DNA of 64,000 nucleotides from Primulina eburnea (lineage: Eukaryota > Streptophyta > Magnoliopsida > Lamiales > Gesneriaceae): contig NW_027331265.1 of NCBI RefSeq assembly GCF_022965805.1, positions 36,001 to 100,000 on the forward strand, in the 5' to 3' direction. Below are positions 47,801 to 63,477 of the stretch, piece after piece. How positions within the stretch are numbered: the first letter of the stretch is position 1; each line of letters opens with the position of its first letter. The notes below the pieces were generated by a model. It saw nothing but the letters and a program-made list of their open reading frames with translations. It was not told where the DNA came from and ran no database searches. Both the position numbers and the translations under genes were made by a program.

Positions 47801-49043
47801 TTCCCGCCGAATTTGTGGAGTACGTGAACGTTTTTATCAATAATCAAGATTTTTAACAATATTTTTTTGGATAAATATAACACACATGATTTATCTAATA
47901 TGATTTATCCACCTAACGTATTTTAGGCTCTACCACATTAACGGAAAATTCGATGCTGCCCGTGCAGGCAGTGCCTGCACGGGCAGATCCAAGGGCCAGA
48001 AAATTTCTGGCCCATTTTATTTTATTTTTTTAAAATAATTTCACCCCCCATGATCGAATCTTGACCCTTGATTGGGTGTGGGGGCAGTGCCCCCACACCC
48101 AGGATCGACTTTACCCACATTAACCCATAGGTGGATTATCATATCATATCTAGATAAATAAATAAAATCTCTAAAAAATATTATATACAAGTTTTCCAGA
48201 AATTATTATCTCACCACCAAAAAAATTTATTTTTCATACGAACAAATCTATACATCTTGACGAATCTAACACAAGATTTAGACAAATAAACAGCCATGTT
48301 GTATATAAATATTATATTAAATAGTCAAAAACTTGTATGAGACGGTCTCACGGGTCGTATTTTGTTAGACATATATCTTATTTGAGTCATCAATGATTAT
48401 CTCATAGATAAAAATTCGTGATTCGTCTCACAAGAGATATACTCTGTTAAATAATGTTTAGACAAAAGATGAGATAATAATTAAAAATTTTGATAATATT
48501 TTTATTTGTTCGACTTAATTATCGTAAAACTTAAATAAACAAATATGAATATATTATTAATAAAATAAAGTACCTAAATGAGCGCGAACAACATCCATGT
48601 ACGTGTAATTCCTAACGCCGTGCATGGGTCCCGGCGTCCGGTAGCTGTCGGCGAGCAGAGTCGAATTGAAGTAAGTGATGAGCGAGAATGCCATCAGCAC
48701 CGCCGGGCCCGCCACCCACCCCAGCTGCGCAATTCCCCACGCCAGAGATAGGACGCCGGAGCCTATCACCGCCGTCACTATGTGGGCGCTCGCCGTCACC
48801 AACGTTCCTTCAGTTCGAATAATAAGTTACACCCCCAAATCAATCACCAATTCTCAATCAAAAGTTCTAAAAAACAAAAAAAAACAAAACACACACACAC
48901 ACTCGTTCATATATATGTATGTATATGTTATATGTACCAGTTCTTTTGGGTCGGCCATCGTCGTCGAGAAACTTGGATGGCTGGAGGGATTGAGGGGCTT
49001 GTTCTATGTCCATGGAGTGTTGGTCGAAATCTTTGTCGGCCAT
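44872..49043 (-). CDS. AAP: Amino acid permease (AAP type), seven exons
   Basis: Plasma-membrane proton/amino acid symporter of the AAAP superfamily, used in phloem loading and seed or root uptake. Exons, 5' to 3': 49043-48938, 48807-48574, 46929-46836, 46644-46427, 46086-45944, 45649-45422, 45285-44872, giving 478 residues, the usual AAP length. Landmarks: a short acidic cytosolic N-terminus ending DDDGRPKRTG, the first membrane helices HIVTAVIGSGVLSLAW and AQLGWVAGP, the loop NYTYMDVV, ITASISMVAVKRSNCFH, the QIPNFHKLWWLS motif, VGVGLSIAKVA-like helix, DIAFAYTYSSVLVEIQ, DTLKSDPPENKVMKKAS and the C-terminal VFAQPIFGFVEK through a final hydrophobic helix to QDVKAYKPF. About eleven membrane helices are expected. 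The intron after VLVEIQ has a GC donor (45943-45942). The second intron is 1.64 kb and hosts two mobile elements. The subtype is not assigned. Confidence 0.95.
46658..46799. repeat. Perfect 71-bp tandem duplication in an AAP intron
   Basis: 46658-46728 and 46729-46799 appear identical, including a run of nine A's at the start of each. The absence of differences suggests a very recent event or an assembly duplication. It lies just upstream (minus strand) of the exon at 46644, near its polypyrimidine region. Confidence 0.92.
47943..48114. mobile_element. Foldback MITE with strong palindromes in AAP intron 2
   Basis: A 172-bp insert is bounded by 10-bp direct repeats CCACATTAAC (47933-47942 and 48115-48124). 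Its ends are inverted (AAA-TTCGATGCTG against AAAGTCGATCCTG). Inside are a perfect 31-nt palindrome (47956-47986), a 27-nt perfect palindrome (48074-48100), both centred on GGCAGTGCC, and a near-perfect one between them (GGGCCAGAAAATTTCTGGCCC, written here in two parts: GGGCCAGAAAA and TTTCTGGCCC). The target size fits a Mutator-like or related superfamily. Confidence 0.72.
48330..48447 (+). mobile_element. 180-bp GTGAGAC-palindrome MITE, copy 6 (internally deleted)
   Basis: It begins AAAAACTTGTATGAGACGGTCTCAC and closes with TCACAAGAGATATACTC, but the central AAAAAGTAATACT region is missing, leaving about 118 bp. It lies in AAP intron 2. Confidence 0.7.
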
Positions 49044-49700
49044 TTTTGGGTCGGTGCAGGCTGCCTGTGTTCTATGACAGATTTGGGCTATGAAAATTTG
49101 TTGTTTGAATTATGAAAATTGGAGGGGGGAGAAAGGGATTACAAGGGAGGAGAGTAGATGTATATATACATATATATTTATAGTTGAGATAGAATCTCAA
49201 AAACCTACTCTTGCTATGATATAATCTCTATAGATATTATAACTATAAATTAAGTCGATCTGATTTATATTTATAATAAAAAATAATATTTTTGATTAAA
49301 AATAATTTTTTTTAATCAGATTGGATAGAATAAAATATCTATATCACGACCTTCTAAATTTTTTTATGTATATTTTTTGTGTATATTTAATTAATAGTAC
49401 TCAAGAAAAAAACTTGGCACGTCAAAACACTTGTGTACAAGCATAATTATGGAAGTATTCTCCTCAAAAAAATAAATAAAAATTATGGAAGTATGAGAGT
49501 GTAGGTTTTGATATAAAACTAATTGCGTATATTGTTCTTGTAATATCTTTAAATTACTATTAAAAAAACCTTCAATAAAAAATATCTATTTAATTCTCAC
49601 GTTTTCAAATATTGATCATACATGTTATTATGTTTTCAAATCTTGATCACATATATCATTGTCAATATATGTTTTTAGAGATATGTGTGTTCAAAGCACA
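49044..49700. other. AAP 5' region
   Basis: 5' UTR and upstream region of the minus-strand permease. A TATATATATA-type tract lies at about 49159-49180. No gene was seen. Confidence 0.45.
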
Positions 49701-49710
49701 TGCATCATTG

Positions 49711-49744
<34 letters not shown>

Positions 49745-50785
49745 CGACGATGTATATATTAACCACAAGCACATGCATCATTGTCGATATATATGTTATG
49801 ACGATAACTTTCGCCTGTCACTCTTCGGTGTGCAATGTATAAAGCTCATGTTAATGTAGTAGCATGCAAATCAGAATAACCAGATAAAGTGATCTAGACA
49901 AATTATGTGTGACAGATATGCCTAAGGGGAGAGTTAGACACTAGAGGAAATGTATTTTCGTTACCCCTCAAAAGGGAGAGGAAACGGCACACGGATTTAT
50001 CAGCATGCCGTGAAGCTCACCAATTATTTTTTATTTTTTTTTTTAAATCGTGAACGACTAGATTAACCTAATTGTTTTAAATATTTAAAAAAATGAAAAA
50101 AAAAATCTTAAAAAAATTATCAATGGACATATTTTTAAAATTCAAGTGTGTGTCTATAAATAAACCTAAGTTTAAATTATGAAGTTAAAACGCTGACATC
50201 AACATTTCATCTCACTAACTTCTTTACAACGTTGAATATGCTCTAATTGATGTTAGATATTTATGAATATGTTAATATATAATTAAAATTAGGTCTATAT
50301 ACTAACTAACTTTTAATTTAATTTGATGAAATTTTATTTGTAAAATTATAATTATATCATCATCAGTTAACTTTATCTATAGAAATTTTTTTAAAATAGC
50401 TTTTTATAAAAATAAAATCTTTTAATTTTATCTTTATCTTTATTTTAAATTTATCCCTATATTCCATTTATTTTTTTAGTTTTTAGATCATTATATCTCT
50501 CCTAGCTAAATAATGATAGAAACTTTTTTCAGATTATCTCATATGTTAACTTCGTGAGACTCTGATCTAATCAAACCCATAAAAAATTGTCATTTTTTTA
50601 CTGAATATAATAGAGATAATAGACCAAACTGTTAATACATATTATATAGATCTTGCAAAACATGTTATATGTGCATAAATTAGGTTTTATCTATTTAGTT
50701 TTTAGCATCAAGTGATTTTTGTTTTAAAAATTTAGATATCATATTAAAATTAATAATTCTAATAATCAATTAAAATACCAAGATA
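49701..50785. other. Intergenic, AT-rich, with a (TA)n tract
   Basis: (TA)n run at about 49713-49742 and long A/T-rich stretches. ORFs here are repeat-driven. Confidence 0.5.
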
Positions 50786-50794
50786 AATATTCTA

Positions 50795-50997
50795 GACAAA
50801 AACTTGTGTGAGACGGTTTCACGGGTCGTATTTGTGATACAGGTATCTTATTTGGGTCATCCATGAAAAAGTATTTCTTTTTATGCTAAGAGTATTACTT
50901 TTTATTCTAAGAGTATTACTTTTTTTTGTGAATATCGGTAGGATTGATCTGTCTCACAGATTAGGATCCGTGAGACGGTCTCACATGAGACCCATTC
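50795..50997 (+). mobile_element. 180-bp GTGAGAC-palindrome MITE, copy 7 (203 bp)
   Basis: Perfect 9-bp duplication AATATTCTA (50786-50794 and 50998-51006). It is about 20 bp longer than its relatives because the TAAGAGTATTACTTTTTAT unit is doubled. Confidence 0.85.
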
Positions 50998-51006
50998 AAT
51001 ATTCTA

Positions 51007-52833
51007 TGCCCCAACATTGTTATAATATGTTAGTAATTATATTTTTGAGCTTTAATCCACACTACTGGTGCTTTGGAGTGATCACACACTCAAATATTCC
51101 CTAAATTTCCTAGTTTCTATAGCATAACGGATCAATTATATTCACATTCGTAATAAAAATAATGTTTTTGACATAAAAATTAAATTTTTTTTTTTATCAT
51201 TGACTCAAATAAAATAATCGTCTCACAAAATTGATTAGAATATCTCGTGTGAATTCAAGTTTCTTTTGGGAAATGAGATAAGTTTCAAAAGTAAATGAAG
51301 ATCTGGACGAATGAGTGACGCAGACATGACAAAAAACAACAATAAATGCGAATCAATGTCTTACTCCCATTACATCTGTGCATGGCCCATTAATTTATAT
51401 ATATATATATATATATATCATAATTTAATTATGAAATATAAAGCTTTATCTCAAAATGATGTACAGATCTAATAGTTTGTAAAACTCGAGCCAAATGTAA
51501 TGTAAAGCAACAAAATATAATAATTTTTTTTAATAATCATTACATAGTTTTTGACTGTTTCGTTTTTTTCTATTGAAAAATCCTAATTATATAAATTAGC
51601 TATTCTTATAAACCATGTTACTTACATATAATACTGGTTTAAGTCTCGGGACATATGCGAGTTGGTAAAATTGTGGTGACGTAGGTTGATATTATTCGTC
51701 GTCACACGATTAATTCTTGTGTTAAATATATTTCTCACTGAAATATTTGAGACATACTATAGTCATGAGTGTTTGTTGAAAATATTGATTTTGAGAAGTC
51801 GTGTATCAATTCCTTTGGATTGATGCATGTAGATCTCTTATTCTAACTCATCGTTCAAGAATGCGGTTTATCGTCTATGTGGTCTATATAACATGTCGAA
51901 ATTATTATTTGTAGTACTGTGTATGAATATTTGAATATATCTTGAGACGTTTTTAAATCAAAAACATTTCAAATCCATTGATTTGAAATTATAATTCTAT
52001 GAAATCCTTTGTTGGGACGAATATGAATTTTGGAGGAAAAAAACACAAAGCTTAAATAAGTTTTGTTTAGATTTTTTTAATATAAAATATAGAGTGGTTT
52101 GAAGAAGATTTTAGTAAGATAATAAGAGTCATTATGAAATTAAATATTTTAGTATCTTCTGAGATATTTACTCTGAATGTCTCATATTTAATAATATAAT
52201 ATAGATACACAATACAGATCTTGATTCTTTCTTCAAATCACTTTGAGAATATCGAAGGGAGATTTAGAAACAAACAATTGTACTCAAATTCTTGAAAAAC
52301 ATATGTAGATACTATTTTAACCAGCTATTGAAACCGACTTCAAAATAAGATTGTAAAATCCGAAGAAGATTGAGATTATCTTGTTTTTTAATGGATCAAA
52401 ACAAGTTTTTTTTAATACAAATTATTTTATAATTTTTTTTATAAAATTTTATATAAAAACATCTCATAATTCAATTTTTGAAATAGATATTTAACTCGAG
52501 CCAACATATGAAAATTATTATTTTTTATATCAAATGTATTACTTTTTACTTCAGATATAAAATGACTAGTCTTCTCTGCTTTATAGCTTCCGTCCTACAA
52601 CGGTCTTTTCCCTTCTAGTTGGTTGTACCTATTACACTCTTTTAAGAGAGTGAATAATCCGGCTTATCGTTTCCATTAGGAGCCTATCAGTTGTAAGAAA
52701 GCTAACTAAATGTGTATCCGCTCTTTGAGACCTACTCAATTTTTTTAATGCATATCTTCCTATATCAATTGTTTCATTTATATGACTACAATCCAAAATC
52801 TTATTCGAGTCATATTCAAGAGAAATAAAATAC
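51007..52833. other. Intergenic, no gene seen
   Basis: Includes a decayed MITE-like stretch at about 51120-51250 and a (TA)n tract at about 51395-51418. The ORF at 52632-52844 (minus) has no recognised domain. Confidence 0.5.
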
Positions 52834-52993
52834 ATACGGATCATAATCTGTGAGACGGGTCAACCCTACCCATATTCACACTAAAAAGTAATACTATTAG
52901 CATAAAAAGTGATACTTTTTCATGGGTGACCCAAATAAGAGATCCGTCTCACAAATAATACCCGTGAGACCGTCTCACACAAGTTTTTGCCTT
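52834..52993 (-). mobile_element. 180-bp GTGAGAC-palindrome MITE, copy 8 (one end missing)
   Basis: Closely matches copy 1 from GGATCATAATCTGTGAGACG to ACAAGTTTTTGCC but lacks the first 20-25 bp, so no target duplication can be read. Confidence 0.75.
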
Positions 52994-53445
52994 TTAATAT
53001 ATACTAGAATAAAATCACTTGAGTATCATTTTATATACCAATTTATGTATAAAAAATTATCTAAAATTCACTCTGCTTCTCCAATTTTTTTCCCTCAAAA
53101 GAAAAAAGTCTTCATATGGGAAATTAGAAAAATGAAATTTCAGATAAAAACTTTATTCCATAAATTTTTAAATATAAACTTTTGTAAAAGTGATTTTTTT
53201 GTTAGTTTTCTCCAGGGAATTAAAAATGGAAGTCCCGCGGTATTTTAATCAATTTATTTAGTTGTTTGTGTAAGTAAATAATCATTTAAATATTTTTTCA
53301 ACTATTGCATTTGTTTTTTATTGTTGTTTTCTCCTACAAGTAGAGTATTATGAAGAAAAGGTGCTTTTGGGGAAAAAACAAAAAATTAGAGACTAATTTT
53401 TTGTTTAAGAAATTGTCTCAAATTAATAATATTGTATATTATATA

Positions 53446-53629
53446 GGGCAAAAACTTATGTGATACGATGTCACATGTCGTATTTTGTGAAACAGATCTC
53501 TTATTTGAGTCATCCATTAAAAAATATTATTTTTTATGCTAAGAGTATTACCTTTTATTGTGAATATCAGTAGGGTTGACTCGTCTAATAGATAAAGATT
53601 TGTAAGACCGTCTCACAAGAGACCTACTC
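53446..53629 (+). mobile_element. 180-bp GTGAGAC-palindrome MITE, copy 9
   Basis: Flanked by ATTATATA (53438-53445 and 53630-53637), 8 bp matching. The end palindromes have several substitutions, so it is older. Confidence 0.75.
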
Positions 53630-53651
53630 ATTATATAATTCAAAAAACTCC

Positions 53652-54075
53652 CGTCAAACTGTCTCACGAGTCAATTTTATTAAATGAATCTCCAACTCAA
53701 CTCATACAAAAAAATATTTTTTCATTACAAAAAAATTATTTTTCATTGTAATCATAGATCGAGTCGACACATCTAATAGATACTAGTGTTATTATCAAAT
53801 CGTCTAACGAATCAATTTTGTGGGACGAATTTTCGACTCGCTCATGTAAAAAAGTATTATTTTCATTGTTAAAAGAATTATTTTTCATTACAGGCATATA
53901 TCGATTCGACACATCTAATAGATAATAATTTTTTTATCAGATCGTTTCACGAGTAAATTTTGTTAGATGAATCACCGACTCAACCCATGTAAAAAAAATT
54001 ATTTTCATATGAAAAGATTTACTTTTCACTGCGTGCATAAATAGAGTCACACGAATAATAAATACTAGTATTATG
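53652..54075. repeat. Three tandem units of about 141 bp, distantly MITE-like
   Basis: Units aligned on GTCTCACGAGTCAATTTT start at about 53661, 53802 and 53944 (spacing 141-142). Each has GTCTCACGA, an ACTCAACTCAT-like part, an AAAATTATTTTTCATT core and a GTCGACACATCTAATAGATA-type end. The order of motifs resembles the neighbouring MITE family, suggesting tandem amplification of an ancient relative. Confidence 0.75.
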
Positions 54076-54332
54076 TGGTAAGTGCTGCATGTCATATTAA
54101 TTTTTTTTTGTATTCGAAATTTTTTGTGTAAAAAATATATATTTTTTTATTATGATATGATACTTATAGATTATTGATTATATAATATTTAATGAGATAA
54201 TTTGAATTTTTAGATAAATTGGAGAAAAAAACGAAAAAAACAGTTTTATATAAAAACTACTAAGGTACGAACAAGAACAAAATTAACTCTCTAATATTAC
54301 AAGGGATAAACCTATCCCTTGAATTTGCTCTA

Positions 54333-58455
<4,123 letters not shown>

Positions 58456-59963
58456 ACTCGAAGGGTCGCAATTTGAATGGAGATATGAGTTGTGCAGCGA
58501 ATGACTGGTGGTGTTGGTGGTAGTTGTTCTTAGTCAGTCTGATTTTTAATTTCCTTGTTTATTTTCTTGAAATTTTTTGTGAATTTGAGCTTTTTAACTG
58601 TTTTTTGCAATAAATTTGATTTGTAAATAGCAGCAATAGGAATGGTAATAATAATAATAATATTTTCTCAACGATAACAAATATATTCAACCATATATTT
58701 TGTTAACAGTTTTTATAAGTGTAAGTTCTGACATGTAATATCATTATCAATTTTAAACTTACACCAACGAAAGCATGTACTATAAGTACATTTTCGAATG
58801 AGGGACAAACGTAATTTCATGCTCTTGCTGATGTTATATTTTAATTTTTTTTATATTCGGAGTCATAAACCATGTATCTGAAATTTATAATAAATAGAAA
58901 TAATATAAAGATTAACTCTTTGGAGACTTGGTGAGAGAATAAAATGAACATGGATATTTATAAAAAGTCAAACGGTAACTTATCAATGCTGTAATTTGAT
59001 ATGATATAACATGTATCAATAGTAATCGTTAAAAAAATATCTTATCAAGTGATGTGTAGTGACTGTCCATGACTCTAAAGTGAATATCATGAGCTAAAGA
59101 GGTTGCTCTCACCAACATTCGGTATAACAATTTTCCTCACGTTCTCAAGTAGGATCCGTACAATCGATCATTTATGAGCCAATGTGAACTCACATTTTCA
59201 AATTGAAGTCGCATTGTTCATTGTTTATTTGACTAGCTTTTCGGGCCAAATCCACTTTGTCCACTGGACTAGCGAATTCGGCATGTTTAGGGCTCCAGTC
59301 ATTCCATCAATCAGTCGTTAACCGAAAAACCAATAATTCCATAAATTCGTTTAAGCAGAACAATATGATCAATAAAATGTGAAATACACAATATATTAAC
59401 AAATCGGTAATTTATAAAACTTTTACGGTAAATTTGAGGTCGAATGTCAAAAGAGTCCTAATTGGAAAAAAAAAACTGAGACCTATTTATAACAAGGGAG
59501 TGAAGTAGGTGAGTGATCGTCACAAAACAAGTATCAAATTATTTTTGGCACCTACCTAAGCATCATCTCAACACATGCCAGCCAGGTATATTTCATGATA
59601 AATAAGGTTCAATTGAATCAAAATTCATTATTCAATATTTTATTTTACCATCTCTTTTATTTTATTATTATTTTTATTATGATTATTATTAAAAAAAAAC
59701 CTAAATGTTTTTATTAAAATCATATTATCTTATACATATATTTTATGTCTTTGAAGTGTTTAATATAAATATATTAAATTTTACTTGTAGGATAATAAAA
59801 TTCATTTTATATAATTAAATTATTATTATTTAGATGTTTTCTTAAAATTAATACCATAGAATTTAATTCAAAGCACTAAAATTTTCAGAGGTGTTACAAT
59901 AAAACTTGTGTTTTTATTATCATGTTAAAAGAGAAGAAGTTGGTATGCATTTTTTCTGGAATA
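58456..59963. other. XK 3' UTR and intergenic spacer
   Basis: AT-rich. A stretch at about 59040-59350 has higher complexity and retroelement-like character (AGGATCCGTACAATCG, GGGCTCCAGTCATTCC), but no ends or genes could be identified. Confidence 0.45.
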
Positions 59964-60150
59964 GATCTCTTGTGAGACAGTCTCACGAATCTTTATCAAT
60001 CAGACGGATTAACCCTACCGATATTCACAATAAAAAAATAATATTCTTAACATAAAAAGTAATATTTTTTCATAGATGACCCAAATAAAAAATTCGTCTC
60101 ATAAAATACGACCCATTAGACCGTCTCACACAAGTTTTTGTCTTTTATGA
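59964..60150 (-). mobile_element. 180-bp GTGAGAC-palindrome MITE, copy 10
   Basis: Starts near AATAGATCTCTTGTGAGACAG and ends ACAAGTTTTTGTC. No clear target duplication remains. Confidence 0.75.
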
Positions 60151-62454
60151 AGGGACAAAATATGCATACTTTGTACCTTATCTTATCTTGAAAAATATGA
60201 AGCAAATCAACCTTTTCTTATAAGAAAAGGCTATGGTTGACTCGTCTTTTTGTTGTAAGTGGCCCAAATATGTCCATTTCCATCAACTTTTTATATCTTT
60301 TTTTAAGCGGAGGAAATAGGAGAAAAATAAACCATTACTCAAACCCAAAAAGATTTCAATTTGATAATTGAGCCAAAAGCATTAGCAAATTGGAAGTTGT
60401 AATATGGAAATATAAAGCAATCATCATGCAATGGATAAAAATTTCCAAGTATAGATAATTTTCAAGAAATGCCCGAAGTAGATGGAATATTCATAATAAT
60501 GCCTCCTAATCACACTCTATGGTAAATACTTTTGAATTGAATGGAACTCTATGCAACACTCGGTCTCACACGAGATTTTAAATCGTCTTCAATAAGAGAG
60601 TAACATTCCCTAGTCCAGCTCAAGTCCCTGCTTACTATTTTTTAAGCTTCCCTTACATGCATTACAGTCGACGAATCCGTTTCTCCACAGCCATTCTCTG
60701 CCCTTAACTTTATAGCGCCGTGTAGCAGCATTGCAAGAGTCTAGAAGCCGGTCAATCTCCACCTTCTTCTCACCCCACTGCCATTCTATCACCAGCTAAC
60801 CACTCACCACATCTCCTCAGTCCTCTCCAAATCACCACAGCTCTTAAGGCCCATATAATCTACTTTCGACAACTAGTTTCTCAAACTAACAAGAATGACT
60901 GCGTATATCTACAAGCAGCTCATTTCCCGGAGGAAAATGGCATTGTATAAGCGAGATGAAGGAAAATGAGAACTGATAACATAATATATGCACCTGCCTG
61001 GTGCATCTCTTCTGGAAAGTAGAGAACTTGAAACGTCTGTGCATTGTTAAAATTCTACTAATTTAACTTAATTCGTCTAATTTAATGACGGAATATTACT
61101 CGCACAAATTATATGTGATAAATAAATTAAGCAGAATATCCAACCACAAGTGAATTTCTATTTACTTTCCACAAAAGAATTATTTGGTCATTATATAAAT
61201 TCATTTAGTTACAATGCTCTATAGGTCACCAAGCAATATAAGAACTGAACAAAGCAATGGAAGCTCCGTCTTCTTGATCTTCGCTCCTCTTAGCAGACAT
61301 GGTTAGGTTGATCCATGTTGCATTCATTATTGTATATACCAAACTCGATATAAATTCAAGAATGGCACAACATGAGATAGTAATCCTTAGAAACCACAAT
61401 TTCATTCATACTTTAAGTGCTTTTCTGGTGGAATGTCATCTGTATTGTATCTAAATACATCGTGTCACTGAAAATGAGATACCCATAGCTTCCTTCATGT
61501 TAAGCAACACACATCTTTCTATTTCAAAAAAATCTGTGCCGAGCATTGTTTCCATTGAATGCTACATCTATACCAGATGTGTTCGGATATCTTATCAGGG
61601 ATAATGTGTAAGGCCACATGGGGATATTGAAAGACATTTGGCAGAATATCGGTTAATGAATGAACTACTATCATTTGTTTCGTGCCTTGGCAACAAAGGG
61701 ATCTGCTCCCAATTTGCTCAAGACAATCCACTGTTGAAGGGATTTGTTTTTCTAACATGGAGTGTATGGTCACAGAAGGGCCAACACCATGTTACTAGTG
61801 ACATACCTTTCAGTCCTGACTCCACTTATGCTTACACATGCAGCCATTTTCTATCTCAAGGTTCGTGGTGCATCAATCAAAGATGGCTATCTCTTGGTCT
61901 ATAGACAACATTTTTCTTCTTTGCAGAAAGGAGAGAGCAGTTCCATTAAAATTTAAGAAACGTAGAAACATTATTTAATATTTATATTAATCGATGAAGA
62001 ATAACTTTTATTGTTTACCAACATCAAAATGCGTTCTACCATAACAGACCATCGAATATCCAAGAATAAATCATCTGAGAAAAGCATAATGCACAATCTG
62101 CACAAAAGTTGAAAATGGATAAGATGTAACAAATAAAAGATCAACAGAAGATAAATCAACATCACCATGAGAGATTTAGAATTCACTGTCAAAACATACG
62201 ATAGATTCAACAAATATGAGAACTAGTGAAGAAGTAACTTAAGGTTTTAGATCACTGTCTCCACCATTCATGCACAAAACAAACACTAATTGAACAGCCG
62301 TCTCCATCTCCTTTTCCACTATAATTCACTATAATCTCCCAAAACCATATATATATTTAAATTACAGTATCATCACTATAAAATAAGAGGAAAGAAATAC
62401 AAATCTGTAGAAACGCTAAAATGACTTACCTTAGGGAAAAGCTTAGCGAGAAGC
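60151..62454. other. Intergenic, no gene supported
   Basis: Slightly higher complexity at 60540-60930 and 61240-61960, with short ORFs on both strands (60610-60792 minus, 61638-61904 plus). I recognise no domain in them. The last few hundred bases form the 3' region of the VQ gene. Confidence 0.45.
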
Positions 62455-63477
62455 TTACATGCCCTTCCACCTTGGGCTAGGAAGAGGCACCGTCGGTGAT
62501 AAGGGTAACTGTGGCAACCCAAATTGACCGGTCGGTGAAAACAGCAAACTCGGAGAGAGCATAGCGTACGGAGACATAGGCGATGGAACGCATCCAAATG
62601 GCAGCGGAGAGAGAGGAAGCACTGGAAAATGTGATGGCCAAGCAGAAGTTGACGGCACAGGAGGCTGCTGTTGTTGTGTGTGGGGAGGAGGAGGATGAAG
62701 CAATGGCGGGCCGACACTGTTCCACCGTGGCAAAGCAGCAGACGTGGAGTTTGCCGAGCTCTGGAGAAAACGCATGTAAGTAGAGACCGGGGATTCTATC
62801 GGCTGTAGCTGCGATAAGGTTATAGGATGTGACCCCCGCTGACCGACTTCGTTCTGAGGCTGGAGAGATTCGGGACGAGGTCCAGTTGCGGCCACACCAT
62901 TCCACAAAGGCGAAGGCGACGGAGCAGACGGGATAGAGGAGTTCTGGATAAAACGCATGTAGGCAGAAATAGGTGACTCCGCTGCCGGATGCACAGACGG
63001 AAAAGGAGGCAGCGGCGGTAAGGGCTGTCCCACTTCCCGTTTATCAGCATCGTTAGGAGGACGAGGAACCACCTGGATCAGCTGCGGAGGGCGGTTGCCA
63101 ATTTGGACCAAAGGTGGGGGACGGATCCTCTGTAGTCGGGAGCTGGATGGCCTCGGCTGGGACACCGGCGGCGGCGTAGGAAAACGTTCATGAGACGGCG
63201 AACCCGTGAGCTTCTGAACGACGTCTCGAAAGTCGTTCTTGTTGATGTTATACACCGGTGGCTGCTGCGACTGCGGCTGCGTACTGGGTTCAAGAATCGG
63301 CCCCGCCGCAGCTACTGCGGATAGAGGTTTCCGCACAGGCTTCGATATCTTCTGTGAATTCTTGTTCACTTGTTTCAAGTAAATTTCGCTGCTGCTTCCT
63401 CCTCCTCCGCCGCCTCCGCCGCCGCCGCCGCCATTACTACTATTTGAAGATGACACACTACCAAATCCTTTATCCAT
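62455..63477 (-). CDS. IKU1: VQ-motif protein, HAIKU1-like
   Basis: Nuclear co-regulator of WRKY transcription factors; HAIKU1 acts with MINI3 and IKU2 in endosperm growth and seed size. A single-exon frame encodes 340 residues. The VQ motif FRDVVQKLTG lies at 83-92 and is followed by GSPSHERF and a basic/proline block SSSRLQRIRPPP. Two copies of a SPISAYMRF / SPVSTYMRF module (about 168-176 and 230-238) and the ending FGLPQLPLSPTVPLPSPRW are family features. Residues 16-27 are a run of 12 glycines from a GCC/TCC-type triplet repeat. The stop codon overlaps a good splice donor (GGCATGTAAGC), so an extra 3' exon cannot be excluded. Many VQ genes are intronless and the ending matches the family. 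Confidence 0.9.
   Translation of the reverse strand: MDKGFGSVSSSNSSNGGGGGGGGGGGGSSSEIYLKQVNKNSQKISKPVRKPLSAVAAAGPILEPSTQPQSQQPPVYNINKNDFRDVVQKLTGSPSHERFPTPPPVSQPRPSSSRLQRIRPPPLVQIGNRPPQLIQVVPRPPNDADKREVGQPLPPLPPFPSVHPAAESPISAYMRFIQNSSIPSAPSPSPLWNGVAATGPRPESLQPQNEVGQRGSHPITLSQLQPIESPVSTYMRFLQSSANSTSAALPRWNSVGPPLLHPPPPHTQQQQPPVPSTSAWPSHFPVLPLSPLPFGCVPSPMSPYAMLSPSLLFSPTGQFGLPQLPLSPTVPLPSPRWKGM
63397..63432 (-). repeat. Triplet repeat encoding polyglycine
   Basis: Twelve GGN codons in a row in the VQ gene, including GGC repeats at 63421-63432. It is likely to be length-variable. Confidence 0.9.

Noticed and set aside
60610..61904. Short ORFs that might be exons of an unknown gene
   Set aside because: No domain, no splice pattern joining them and no codon bias that I could see.
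62477..62905. Antisense and alternate-frame ORFs over the VQ gene
   Set aside because: They are shadows; the 62455-63477 frame holds the VQ motif and family-typical ending.
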